Positions 35,461 to 43,697 of a stretch of DNA of 64,000 bases are shown here, in pieces. The DNA is from Bacteroidota bacterium. GTDB taxonomy: Bacteria > Bacteroidota > Bacteroidia > Cytophagales > Cyclobacteriaceae. Positions within the stretch are counted from its first letter, which is position 1. Each line of letters begins with the position of its first letter. The DNA is taken from positions 186,001 through 250,000 of the forward strand of contig JAEYWY010000030.1 of assembly GCA_023428695.1 (NCBI GenBank). The letters run 5' to 3'. The position numbers and the translations under genes are program-made. The notes under the pieces are model-generated. The model saw only the letters and a program-made list of their open reading frames with translations, had not been told where the DNA came from and searched no databases.

Positions 35461-36390
35461 ATGAGCAAAAAGAAAGCATTAGGAAGAGGATTAAGCGCGT
35501 TGCTAAGCGATAGCACCGCTGACGATAAGCTGGAAGTCGATCTCCCCATCGGTGTCACGACCTCCGGAGAAAGCACGCCGCGTACACCCGTGAGTGGAAT
35601 GACCGAAATTCCCATCGATGACATCGAAGTAAATCCGTTTCAGCCGCGTACTCACTTTGACCAGGAGTCGCTGCTTGAACTTGCTGAATCGATTTCTGTT
35701 CACGGTATCATTCAGCCAATAACGGTTCGCAAGCTCGCGCCAAATCAATATCAGCTCATTTCCGGAGAGCGAAGGTTTCAGGCGTCGCGCCTGGCGGGAT
35801 TGAAATCTATCCCGGCGTACATCCGCTCTGCCGACGATCAGCAGATGCTCGAGATGGCACTCATCGAAAACATTCAGCGTGAAAACCTGAATGCCATAGA
35901 AATTGCACTCAGCTACCAGCGGCTGATTTCTGAGATCGGTCTCAAGCAGGAAGAACTGGGCGAACGCGTTGGAAAAAACAGGACCACAGTAACGAACTAC
36001 CTGCGTCTTCTCAAGCTCCCGCCCGACATCCAGATAGCGGTACGCGACAACAAACTGTCGATGGGTCATGCCCGCGCTATCATAAGCGTGGAAAATCCCG
36101 ATCATCAGCTCTATATATTCAAAAAGGCCCTGCAGGAAGAACTTTCCGTAAGAAAGGTCGAGGAACTCGTAAGAGAACTGACAGAAAAAAACCCGTCAAA
36201 ATCAGAAAACAAGCCGGCCACGCAGCAGGCGTCACGCGAGATCAGTCAGCTTCAGTCCAGGCTGTCATCTCACTTTGGCACCCGTGTTGTTGTAAAGAGC
36301 GACGGCAAAAAAGGCGAGATCAAAATTCCGTTCCTGTCCGTTGAGGACCTGAACCGGGTTCTGGATATTCTGAAGATCACCAACGGTTAG
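35461..36390 (+). CDS. parB: Chromosome-partitioning CTPase ParB/Spo0J
   Basis: A 309-residue ParB. The N-terminus MSKKKALGRGLSALL is the ParA-contact peptide; the ParB/Srx CTPase domain has GERRFQASRLAGLKSIPAYI and then ENIQRENLNAIEIA (about residues 100-150); a helix-turn-helix follows (LGERVGKNRTTVTNYLRLL) and a C-terminal dimerisation domain. It loads at parS and spreads along DNA. The helix-turn-helix and half-sites upstream of parA point to a nearby parS cluster. Confidence 0.97.
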   Translation: MSKKKALGRGLSALLSDSTADDKLEVDLPIGVTTSGESTPRTPVSGMTEIPIDDIEVNPFQPRTHFDQESLLELAESISVHGIIQPITVRKLAPNQYQLISGERRFQASRLAGLKSIPAYIRSADDQQMLEMALIENIQRENLNAIEIALSYQRLISEIGLKQEELGERVGKNRTTVTNYLRLLKLPPDIQIAVRDNKLSMGHARAIISVENPDHQLYIFKKALQEELSVRKVEELVRELTEKNPSKSENKPATQQASREISQLQSRLSSHFGTRVVVKSDGKKGEIKIPFLSVEDLNRVLDILKITNG

Positions 36391-36413
36391 CGCGTGTATT
36401 GACCGGTTTGTGT

Positions 36414-36421
36414 TACTTTTG
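36414..36421 (+). promoter_or_regulatory. -7 element ahead of the DUF5683 gene
   Basis: TACTTTTG, exact consensus, with a predicted leader of about 11 bases. Confidence 0.5.
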
Positions 36422-36435
36422 CCGCAGCATTCGAC

Positions 36436-37041
36436 ATGAACCGACTGTTAACACTCATTTTTTGTGTCATCATCGTCACCGTGGCGCGTGGACAGGAAGA
36501 CGTTCCCGCTGTGGACAGTCTGATCATTGAGTCGGCACCCGATACAATCCTCATCGAGAGCTACGCCAAACATTATGACCCGCGCAAGGCATTGTTGTAC
36601 GCAGCAGTGTTACCGGGCCTCGGACAGATTTACAACAAAAAGTACTGGAAGCTGCCCCTGGTTTATGGTGGCATGGCGGCTACCGGATACGCGATCAATT
36701 TTTACAACAAGCTTTATTCGGAATACCGCAGCTATGTCTTTCTTGGGCTTGAAGCCGGTCTGGGTGAAACAGAATTCCCCACACCCGACCTTCAGGCGCG
36801 TGGTATGGAGGTGAGTATCCAACAATATCGCCGCGCAGTGGACAAGGTCCGCCGGGAACGCGACTACATGATTATCATTATGGGCGTTGTTTATATTCTC
36901 CAGATCGTTGACGCCCACGTCGACGCGCATTTGAAAGAGTTCGATCTCAATCCGCGTTTGCAAGTCCGGCTTGAACCGATGCTGGAGCAAGACGCGCTTG
37001 TAGGCAGACAAGCCGGTGCGTCTCTCGTGTTCCGATTCTAG
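36436..37041 (+). CDS. DUF5683-family membrane protein
   Basis: A 201-residue protein with a signal peptide (MNRLLTLIFCVIIVTVARGQ) and the DUF5683 hallmark ALLYAAVLPGLGQIYNKKYW followed by two hydrophobic segments (VYGGMAATGYAINFY; YMIIIMGVVYILQIVDAHVD). The family is largely confined to Bacteroidetes and is found beside parAB and dapB, as here; its function is unknown. It ends with Phe (VFRF), which suggests an envelope location. Its own -7 box makes independent transcription possible. Confidence 0.8.
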   Translation: MNRLLTLIFCVIIVTVARGQEDVPAVDSLIIESAPDTILIESYAKHYDPRKALLYAAVLPGLGQIYNKKYWKLPLVYGGMAATGYAINFYNKLYSEYRSYVFLGLEAGLGETEFPTPDLQARGMEVSIQQYRRAVDKVRRERDYMIIIMGVVYILQIVDAHVDAHLKEFDLNPRLQVRLEPMLEQDALVGRQAGASLVFRF

Positions 37042-37146
37042 GTGGGGTTTACTACCGGGAAGTGACGGCTGATTATCCGGAATGTTGTATGTTTAGGCCC
37101 GAAAATTACCGCACGCTCCCGCAGCGGTCATAAACCTCAATTGATA

Positions 37147-37860
37147 ATGAAAATCATACTGCTAGGCTACGGAAAGATGGGTAAGATCATCGAACAGATC
37201 GCCCTTCAGCGCGGCCATGAAATCACAGCCCGGATTGACATCGACAACCAGGATGAATTCGATGACGCTGAGGGCGATGTAGCGATTGAATTTTCTCACC
37301 CCAACGCGGCATTCAACAATATAACCAAAGCATTACGTCGTAAACTGCCCATTGTATCAGGCACTACCGGATGGCTGGCACGCCGGGCCGAAGTTGAAAA
37401 ACTATGCAGTGAACTGAACGGTGCATTTTTCTACGCCTCCAATTATAGCCTGGGCGTTAACCTATTCTTCAAATTGAATGAGCACCTGGCCAGGATGATG
37501 AAGGGTTTTGAACACTACACAGTCGAACTCGATGAAATCCATCACACCCAGAAAAAAGACTCTCCAAGTGGTACGGCGATCACGCTTGCTGAAGGCGTGC
37601 TGAGGCATATTTCGGCGAAGAAGCAGTGGGTGAATCAGGCATCAGCAAATCCTGAAGATCTTGTAATCAATTCTTTCCGGATCGCCGATATCCCTGGAAC
37701 CCACACGGTTAAATACAAAAGTACCGTAGACGATATCGAGATCAGGCACACTGCGCACTCGCGGGAAGGTTTCGCGTCGGGGGCCGTTATGGTCGCCGAA
37801 TGGATCCGCGACAAGAAAGGTGTCCTCAGTATGGACGATTTTCTGAAATTCCCGGACTGA
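37147..37860 (+). CDS. dapB: 4-hydroxy-tetrahydrodipicolinate reductase
   Basis: A 237-residue DapB. The Rossmann motif LLGYGKMGKIIEQIA is at the N-terminus; the diagnostic HHTQKKDSPSGTAI holds the catalytic His/Lys region; the end is a beta-sheet tetramerisation domain. It reduces the cyclic intermediate in the diaminopimelate/lysine pathway, needed for peptidoglycan. The frame begins with TTG at 37141, but ATG 37147 gives the usual N-terminus. Confidence 0.97.
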   Translation: MKIILLGYGKMGKIIEQIALQRGHEITARIDIDNQDEFDDAEGDVAIEFSHPNAAFNNITKALRRKLPIVSGTTGWLARRAEVEKLCSELNGAFFYASNYSLGVNLFFKLNEHLARMMKGFEHYTVELDEIHHTQKKDSPSGTAITLAEGVLRHISAKKQWVNQASANPEDLVINSFRIADIPGTHTVKYKSTVDDIEIRHTAHSREGFASGAVMVAEWIRDKKGVLSMDDFLKFPD

Positions 37861-37953
37861 ATCTGCGACTAACCCCCTGTTCGGATATTTTTCCGTTTAT
37901 TTGCAGGCCGATTTTGTATGAAATCGACAGTTTAAAACATTTCTACCGATACC

Positions 37954-39117
37954 ATGAACTGGAAGTTTTGGAAAAAAGACCAAAGTCACGCAGAAAAGAA
38001 ACCCAAAAGTAAGGCGCGCGAATGGTGGGATGCCATTCTGTTCGCAGTCATAGCAGCTACCCTCATACGTTGGCTGATTATGGAAGCGTACACCATCCCC
38101 ACTCCTTCTATGGAGAACTCGTTGCTGGTTGGCGATTTCCTCTTCGTGAGCAAGTTTCATTACGGAACCCGCACCACCTCAACTCCGCTTCAGGTACCGC
38201 TTACCCATCAGAAGATATGGTTCACAAACATTCCCTCCTACGTGGAATGGATCAAGCTTCCGCAATACAGACTTCCCGGCCTCACTAAAGTGAAACGCGA
38301 AGATGTTGTGGTCTTCAACGTGCCTGGTATTGCTGAAAACAACCTCGGTGTGCACCCGGCCAAATGGATTGACTACCCTGTCGACCTGAAGACGAACTAC
38401 ATCAAACGATGTGTTGGAATTCCTGGTGACACCATTTCAATTCGCGACCGCCAGGTTTATGCCAACGGTACTCCAATCGGAAACCCACCCGAGATGCAGT
38501 ACAACTACATTGTGAACAGCACCGACCGTATCAGCGAGAGAAATCTCGACAAGTTTGAAATTACGGGTGAAGATATTGTCCGTCAGGCAGTCATGAATGA
38601 CGGTACATACCAATACGTTATTGCGCTGACCGAAGAGCAGGTCAACAACATCAAGTCCCAGAACCTGTCGTACATACGTTCAATCACTATCCTTGAACGC
38701 GACGACGACGGCGTATTTCCCGCGTATAACAATCCGGGTGTCAAAGGCTTTGGCTGGACGCAGGATAATTTCGGCCCGCTTTGGATTCCGAGCGAAGGCG
38801 CTACTATTTCGATCAATGACAGTACGCTTGCACTTTATGGTAACACAATCGTGCTATACGATCACAACAAGGACGCTAAGGTTGAAAACGGAAAACTGTT
38901 TATCGACGGAAAGGAAGTTACAGAATATACGTTTAACCAGGACTACTATTTCATGATGGGTGATAACCGTCACAATAGTCTCGACTCACGTTTCTGGGGA
39001 TTTGTTCCCGCCGACCACATCGTTGGAAAGGCGTTTTTCATCTGGCTGTCACTCGACAAGGATGCCGGACTTCTGAACAAAGTTCGCTGGAGCAGATTTT
39101 TCAAATTGATCAGGTAA
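37954..39117 (+). CDS. lepB: Signal peptidase I
   Basis: A 387-residue S26 peptidase. One N-terminal membrane helix (AILFAVIAATLIRWLIMEAY) is followed by the catalytic Ser52 in PTPSMENSL, Lys151 in NYIKRCVGIPGD, and the box MMGDNRHNSLDSRFWG. It cleaves Sec signal peptides on the periplasmic face. The protein is longer than E. coli LepB through an insertion (about 165-310) typical of Bacteroidetes. It follows dapB after 93 bases. Confidence 0.96.
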   Translation: MNWKFWKKDQSHAEKKPKSKAREWWDAILFAVIAATLIRWLIMEAYTIPTPSMENSLLVGDFLFVSKFHYGTRTTSTPLQVPLTHQKIWFTNIPSYVEWIKLPQYRLPGLTKVKREDVVVFNVPGIAENNLGVHPAKWIDYPVDLKTNYIKRCVGIPGDTISIRDRQVYANGTPIGNPPEMQYNYIVNSTDRISERNLDKFEITGEDIVRQAVMNDGTYQYVIALTEEQVNNIKSQNLSYIRSITILERDDDGVFPAYNNPGVKGFGWTQDNFGPLWIPSEGATISINDSTLALYGNTIVLYDHNKDAKVENGKLFIDGKEVTEYTFNQDYYFMMGDNRHNSLDSRFWGFVPADHIVGKAFFIWLSLDKDAGLLNKVRWSRFFKLIR

Positions 39118-39179
39118 GCATCGTCATTTCGTGAGGAACTGCCCGGGAGGACCAGTGCATTCGCACGATCGTTCCTGGT

Positions 39180-39842
39180 TTACCAGTCGATTTCTTTAAG
39201 GCCTTTGCTCTTGAGGTATTGGTTTGCCTTGCTGAAATGGCGGCAGCCAAAAAATCCGCGATCGGCAGAGAATGGCGAAGGATGCGCGCTCATCAGCACC
39301 AGATGTTTTGAGCGATCGATGATCTCACCTTTTTTTTGCGCGTAGGCGCCCCACAGCAGAAAGACGACGTTTTGTTTTTCGTCGGAGACTTTCCGGATCG
39401 CCGCATCCGTGAATTCTTCCCAGCCTTTGTTTTGATGCGACCCCGGTGACGATGCGCGTACAGTAAGGGTAGCGTTGAGCAGCAGCACACCCTGTTCCGC
39501 CCATCGGCCCAGATCACCTGATGCGGGTAATGGTTTACCCAGATCCTGAGCGATCTCCTTGAAGATGTTTTTTAACGAAGGCGGCATAGTGATCCCTTCC
39601 GCAACGGAAAAACAAAGACCGTTTGCCTGACCGGGGCCGTGGTACGGATCCTGCCCGATGATAACCACTTTGATATCTTCAAAGCTGCAGCAATCAAAAG
39701 CGCGGAAGATGTCTTTTCCCGGCGGGTAGACGACTGCGTTTTGATACTCATTCCTCACGAATTGAGTGAGATTCTGGAAATAGGGTTTACTGAATTCGTC
39801 AGCGAGTCGCGTCTTCCAGGAAGCGGCAATTTTTACATCCAT
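39180..39842 (-). CDS. ung: Uracil-DNA glycosylase family 1
   Basis: A 220-residue UDG that removes uracil from DNA. Motifs: catalytic Asp in VVIIGQDPYHGPGQANGLCF (about 60-79), uracil-binding LLLNATLTV, and the DNA loop HPSPFSADRGFFGCRHF (about 185-201). It is the only minus-strand gene between 30.7 and 46.6 kb. A -7 box abuts the ATG (four bases away), so the message is probably leaderless. Confidence 0.97.
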   Translation of the reverse strand: MDVKIAASWKTRLADEFSKPYFQNLTQFVRNEYQNAVVYPPGKDIFRAFDCCSFEDIKVVIIGQDPYHGPGQANGLCFSVAEGITMPPSLKNIFKEIAQDLGKPLPASGDLGRWAEQGVLLLNATLTVRASSPGSHQNKGWEEFTDAAIRKVSDEKQNVVFLLWGAYAQKKGEIIDRSKHLVLMSAHPSPFSADRGFFGCRHFSKANQYLKSKGLKEIDW

Positions 39843-39846
39843 TCCG

Positions 39847-39854
39847 CAAAGCTA
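39847..39854 (-). promoter_or_regulatory. -7 element abutting the ung start codon
   Basis: On the minus strand TAGCTTTG matches TAnnTTTG and is four bases from ATG. No -33 TTG was found at the right distance. Confidence 0.5.
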
Positions 39855-40233
39855 AAAGACTGACGGAATCAGGGGAGTGGAATTGTGAATTTTGGAACGC
39901 CCACACTTTTCCAGACCGTCAAGAGATTCGCAAAGTTCCGGGGGATTTCCGGCGCATTGAGCGAGGTTTCAGCGAAGGCCAATATAGATCAATATAAGTT
40001 CCATACAATATCCATACACGTCGCATAAGGGTTTCGCAACACTCGTTGTATAAATCCAGCCATCAAACCCATAGTGAATTTCTTACCGGCGTTAGCGCAC
40101 GACAACCGCGTTCAGGGGCGTTTTTATTCACCCGGAGGACTGTGATGACAAAAATTTTTTAAGCGAAAAAAGCTTAAAAACAAGCACTTCCGCGCAAAAG
40201 GATATGTTCATTTAGGGAATTCCAAAAAATTGA
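39855..40233. other. Gene-free stretch between ung and apaG
   Basis: About 380 bases without a credible gene. The only structure seen is a 9-base-pair inverted repeat (TTTTTAAGC at 40156-40164 with GCTTAAAAA at 40172-40180), without a following T-run. No tRNA or recognisable riboswitch. Confidence 0.5.
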
Positions 40234-40241
40234 TATTTTTG
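40234..40241 (+). promoter_or_regulatory. -7 element abutting the apaG start
   Basis: TATTTTTG, exact consensus. The expected transcript start (near 40245) lies between two candidate ATGs at 40243 and 40249, favouring the second. Confidence 0.55.
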
Positions 40242-40248
40242 GATGCGT

Positions 40249-40635
40249 ATGGTTACGGAAATCACAGAAGGGATAAAGGTCAGCGTGGAAACGGAATACC
40301 AACCCGCGTATTCGAGTCCGAGCCAGTACCACTATGTATTCACATACCGGATCACAATTGAAAATGGCAGTGAGTACACAATCCAGTTGTTGCGTCGCCA
40401 CTGGCACATTCACGACGCCGGGTTTAACCAACGCGAAGTTGAAGGTGAAGGTGTTGTCGGGCAGCAGCCCGTTCTCGAACCCGGGCAGACACACCAGTAC
40501 GTCTCCGGATGTAATCTTAAATCAGGTATTGGCAAGATGGTGGGAACGTACCTGATGGAGCGCGTGGTCGACGGCATGAAACTGCAGATCAATATTCCCG
40601 AATTCACGATGGTCGCCCCATTGCGACTCAACTAA
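40249..40635 (+). CDS. apaG: ApaG-domain protein
   Basis: A 128-residue ApaG, a fibronectin-III-like fold. Family text: YVFTYRITIENGSEYTIQLL, RHWHIHD, EVEGEGVVGQQPVLEPGQTHQY, and the C-terminal INIPEFTMVAP. Biochemical role is unsettled (linked to Co/Mg handling and diadenosine tetraphosphate in enterics). The start at 40249 is chosen over 40243 because the -7 box leaves no room for the earlier one. The methyltransferase gene begins 25 bases downstream. Confidence 0.93.
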   Translation: MVTEITEGIKVSVETEYQPAYSSPSQYHYVFTYRITIENGSEYTIQLLRRHWHIHDAGFNQREVEGEGVVGQQPVLEPGQTHQYVSGCNLKSGIGKMVGTYLMERVVDGMKLQINIPEFTMVAPLRLN

Positions 40636-40660
40636 TAAATTCCTCGGATACATTCCGGCC

Positions 40661-41440
40661 GTGCCTTCCTTTTTCCAGTTGCGCGCATTCATAACCTGGT
40701 GGCTGGACGCCGTCGACGGACATTCTCTGCATTCACCCTTTCTTTTCGATTTTTACAACAACATCATCGTCGCTACGAAGCGGGCCGTGTCCGATGAGCC
40801 CGTCGAAACGCTGCGACATGCTCTTCGTCAAAACGATACCATTATCGAGGTTGCCGACTTCGGCTCCGGCAGCTCCCACAACGCGGGGGCTAAACGTAAG
40901 ATAAGCAACATCGCACGCACCAGCCTGAGCAGTGCGCGATTCTCACGCATTTATCAGCACCTCATCAGGCAGTATGCGGCCCGCACAGCCATTGAGCTTG
41001 GTACATCACTCGGTGTGAATACTCTTTATCTCGCGATGGCCGCGAACAGGGTTATCACCTTTGAAGGAGCACCTGCGATTGCGGACATTGCGCGCGAGAA
41101 TTTCAGGAGCCAGAATCGCGATAACATCGAAATCATAACAGGCGATATCGGCACCACGTTACCGGAATTTCTAAAGGGTTTCAGGGAAATTGATTTCGCT
41201 TTCGTCGATGCCAATCATCGTTACGATCCAACGATCCGGTATTTCGACTGGCTGCGACCGCGCCTTCACGAACGGTCAGTCGTCGTACTCGACGATATCC
41301 ATTATCACCGGGAAATGGAGGGTGCATGGAATACCATCCGGAGTTACCCGGAAGTCATCGTCAGCGTCGACCTGTTTCGGGCGGGAATTCTGTTCTTTGA
41401 TCCTTCACTGAACAAACAACACGTTGTAATACAGGTATAA
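40661..41440 (+). CDS. Class I SAM-dependent methyltransferase-like protein
   Basis: A 259-residue cytoplasmic protein with an O-methyltransferase-type Rossmann core: AIELGTSLGVNTLYLAMA (about 116-133, SAM-binding loop), acidic residue in VITFEGAP, and IDFAFVDANHRYDPTIRYFD (about 177-196) with a later VVVLDDIHYHREMEGAW. The substrate is unknown. It starts with GTG and follows apaG by 25 bases, suggesting one transcript. Confidence 0.82.
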   Translation: MPSFFQLRAFITWWLDAVDGHSLHSPFLFDFYNNIIVATKRAVSDEPVETLRHALRQNDTIIEVADFGSGSSHNAGAKRKISNIARTSLSSARFSRIYQHLIRQYAARTAIELGTSLGVNTLYLAMAANRVITFEGAPAIADIARENFRSQNRDNIEIITGDIGTTLPEFLKGFREIDFAFVDANHRYDPTIRYFDWLRPRLHERSVVVLDDIHYHREMEGAWNTIRSYPEVIVSVDLFRAGILFFDPSLNKQHVVIQV

Positions 41441-41466
41441 TCCTTGAATTACGAACACGGATGCCT

Positions 41467-41474
41467 TATTTTTG
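41467..41474 (+). promoter_or_regulatory. -7 element ahead of the coiled-coil protein gene
   Basis: TATTTTTG, exact consensus; predicted leader of about 15 bases to the ATG at 41493. Confidence 0.5.
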
Positions 41475-41492
41475 CGAACCATTACCCAGAAT

Positions 41493-42413
41493 ATGAACGA
41501 AGCGAATCCTAACCCGGCTCCTAAGAAGAACAACACCAAAACCGTGGTCCTTATTTCGATCATGGCCATTGTGATAATCGTGCAGTTCATCAAGATCGTC
41601 CTTGATTCCAAAGAGCGAAACCAGGTCGTAACTGTGCTTACGTCGACGGAGCAGGAACTGGCCACAACCCGACAACGGATGTCTGAAATCCGCGATGAAC
41701 TCGATGCGAAGATCGCGGAAGTTGAAAAACTCGGTGGTGATTTCGCCGATCTCGAAAAAGCGCGGGCCGAACTCGATATGGAGTTGAAACGGTCGATCCG
41801 GGCTACGGGCAAAGAAATCAAAACGCTGAAAGACAAAGTTGAGGGTTACGAGTTACTGCTCCGCAACAAAGATGACGAGATCGCCAAGTTGAAACTCGTC
41901 AATACTGAACTGCTCAGCGAAAACCGCGACCTGAAAACGCAGCAGAACAAGCTGGCTGACACGATAACGCAACTAAATCAGTCCAAGCAGGAACTGGCCT
42001 CCAAAGTGGCGATAGCCTCCCAGCTAAAGGCTGAAAACATAACAATTGTGGCGCTCAACGACCGTGGCAAGGAACGAGACTCCCCTTTCCGCGCCCGCCA
42101 GATCAGCAAATTGAAGGTTGACTTCAACCTGGCCGAAAACGAGGTTGCTCCCATTGAGGGGAAAAAGATCATGGTCCGGATTCTCGATGAAAACGGGCAG
42201 GTTTTGTTCGACGTGAACCGTGGTTCCGGCACGTTTATGTACAACGGAAAAGAGGAATTTTACACGGCTTCCCAGGATATCCTGTTTGATAATACCCGCC
42301 AGAAACTGAGCTTTTTATACGATAAAGGCTCTGAATATGCGGAGGGCACCTACGTCCTCGAGATTTATGCGGACGACTATAAGATCGGAAACGGCCAATT
42401 CACTGTAAAATAG
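41493..42413 (+). CDS. Membrane-anchored coiled-coil protein
   Basis: A 306-residue protein with a short Asn/Pro/Lys N-terminus, one membrane helix (VVLISIMAIVIIVQFIKIVL, about 16-35), a long coiled coil (about 45-185, heptads rich in Glu, Leu, Lys), and a C-terminal beta domain (FDVNRGSGTFMYNGKEEFYT). The shape suggests an envelope tether. No family was recognised. An upstream TTG (41472) lies inside the promoter and is rejected. It ends just before the rpsF operon. Confidence 0.75.
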   Translation: MNEANPNPAPKKNNTKTVVLISIMAIVIIVQFIKIVLDSKERNQVVTVLTSTEQELATTRQRMSEIRDELDAKIAEVEKLGGDFADLEKARAELDMELKRSIRATGKEIKTLKDKVEGYELLLRNKDDEIAKLKLVNTELLSENRDLKTQQNKLADTITQLNQSKQELASKVAIASQLKAENITIVALNDRGKERDSPFRARQISKLKVDFNLAENEVAPIEGKKIMVRILDENGQVLFDVNRGSGTFMYNGKEEFYTASQDILFDNTRQKLSFLYDKGSEYAEGTYVLEIYADDYKIGNGQFTVK

Positions 42414-42451
42414 GCAATTACGACTGATTTTTCGTCATTGAAAGGAACTAC

Positions 42452-42490
42452 AAAGGGAATTTTCAAGATTCCCTTTCTTTTTCTATTTTT
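42452..42490 (+). terminator. Terminator overlapping the rpsF promoter
   Basis: A perfect 9-base-pair stem (AAAGGGAAT at 42452-42460 with ATTCCCTTT at 42468-42476) is followed by CTTTTTCTATTTTT. The T-rich tail contains the -7 box of rpsF. Confidence 0.8.
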
Positions 42491-42491
42491 G
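42484..42491 (+). promoter_or_regulatory. -7 element of the rpsF operon
   Basis: TATTTTTG, exact consensus, within the T-rich tail of the upstream terminator; predicted leader of about 23 bases. Confidence 0.6.
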
Positions 42492-42517
42492 CAGCCTTTA
42501 AAACAAAAAACACAATT

Positions 42518-42886
42518 ATGAACAATTACGAGACGGTATTCATTTTAAATCCCGTTTTGTCTGAAGACCAGGCAAAGGATGCTGTCGATAAATTCGTGAA
42601 TGTGTTGAAAAAAGCTAATGCAGAGATCGTAAATGTTGAGCAGTGGGGGCTGAAAAAGCTGGCCTATCCGATCAACAAGAAATCTACCGGCTTTTACAAC
42701 ATGCTCGAGTTTAAGGCAGATCCAACGGTAATCAACACCCTTGAAACAGAGTACAGAAGGGACGAATCGGTAATGCGGTTTCTGACCACAGTACTTGACA
42801 AACACGCGCTTGCCTACAACGAAAGAAGAAGGAAGGGCGAGTTCAACAAAGGAAACAAGAAGGTAACCAAAAAAACGGAGGAGTAA
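42518..42886 (+). CDS. rpsF: 30S ribosomal protein bS6
   Basis: A 122-residue bS6, which pairs with bS18 on the 30S platform. Start MNNYETVFILNPVLSEDQ and LKKLAYPINKKSTGFYNMLEF are diagnostic; the tail is Lys/Glu-rich. First gene of rpsF-rpsR-rplI. Confidence 0.97.
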   Translation: MNNYETVFILNPVLSEDQAKDAVDKFVNVLKKANAEIVNVEQWGLKKLAYPINKKSTGFYNMLEFKADPTVINTLETEYRRDESVMRFLTTVLDKHALAYNERRRKGEFNKGNKKVTKKTEE

Positions 42887-42889
42887 GCC

Positions 42890-43141
42890 ATGACATTAAT
42901 GAATGAACCCATAAAGCGCGCGGAGATCAAGCCGAAATACTGCCGCTTCAAAAAGAATGGTATCAAATACATCGATTATAAGGATCCTGACTTCCTGCTG
43001 AAGTTTATCAATGAGCAGGGCAAGATTCTTCCCCGCCGTCTGACGGGAACCAGCCTGAAGTTTCAGAAGAAGGTAGCGCAGGCAGTAAAGCGTGCCCGTC
43101 ATCTGGCCATATTGCCATATGTTGGCGATTCTCTCAAGTAA
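42890..43141 (+). CDS. rpsR: 30S ribosomal protein bS18
   Basis: An 83-residue bS18 with the conserved IDYKDPDFLLKFINEQGKIL and LPRRLTGTSLKFQKKVAQAV and then KRARHLAILPY. It starts 4 bases after rpsF; ATG at 42890 or 42899 would both work. Confidence 0.97.
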   Translation: MTLMNEPIKRAEIKPKYCRFKKNGIKYIDYKDPDFLLKFINEQGKILPRRLTGTSLKFQKKVAQAVKRARHLAILPYVGDSLK

Positions 43142-43166
43142 CCGTTCACCTAAAACGCAGAACAAC

Positions 43167-43610
43167 ATGGAAGTTATTTTGAAACAAGACGTAGCGGGTC
43201 TCGGATACAAGAACGACATCGTCAAAGTAAAAGCCGGATACGGCAATAATTATCTTATCCCGAACGGCTATGCATTGATCGCAACTGCATCAAATCGCAA
43301 GGTTGTACAGGAGAACATCCGCCAGGCAGCTCACAAGGCAGCCAAGGTGAAGCAGGATGCCGAAGCACTTGCTCAGAAAATCGGTGACCTTACTATCGAG
43401 ATCGGAACAAAGGCCGGCGAAACCGGCAAGATCTTCGGTGCAGTTACTGCTCTTCAGATTGCAGAGGTACTTAAGAACAAAGGATTCCAGATCGATCGCA
43501 AGAAGATCGTACTAAAGGAAACTCCTAAGCAACTGGGAACATACAACGTGACCCTTGACCTTCACAAAGAAGTGAAGCACGAAATCAAGGTGAATGTTGT
43601 ATCTGAGTAG
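43167..43610 (+). CDS. rplI: 50S ribosomal protein bL9
   Basis: A 147-residue bL9 starting MEVILKQDVAGLGYKNDIVK; the N-terminal domain ends with RQAAHKAAKVKQDAEALAQK and the C-terminal domain contains KIFGAVTALQIAEVL. The frame opens at 43092 inside rpsR but the conserved start is 43167. Confidence 0.97.
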   Translation: MEVILKQDVAGLGYKNDIVKVKAGYGNNYLIPNGYALIATASNRKVVQENIRQAAHKAAKVKQDAEALAQKIGDLTIEIGTKAGETGKIFGAVTALQIAEVLKNKGFQIDRKKIVLKETPKQLGTYNVTLDLHKEVKHEIKVNVVSE

Positions 43611-43630
43611 TTCATTCAGCAGAATTCTGA

Positions 43631-43661
43631 AGCCATCTGCCTCTGGTAGGTGGCTTTTTTT
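43631..43661 (+). terminator. Terminator of the rpsF-rpsR-rplI operon
   Basis: An 11-base-pair stem with two G-U pairs (AGCCATCTGCC at 43631-43641 with GGTAGGTGGCT at 43645-43655) is followed by seven T residues in a row. Confidence 0.85.
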
Positions 43662-43697
43662 GTTTTATCTTCCAATGACCATTATTGATTATCGCCG

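Noticed and set aside
39855..40233. Hidden gene or RNA in the ung-apaG gap
   Set aside because: No ORF with coding character, and no tRNA or known RNA fold was recognised.
41472..41492. TTG start of the coiled-coil protein
   Set aside because: Falls inside the -7 promoter box; ATG 41493 is used.
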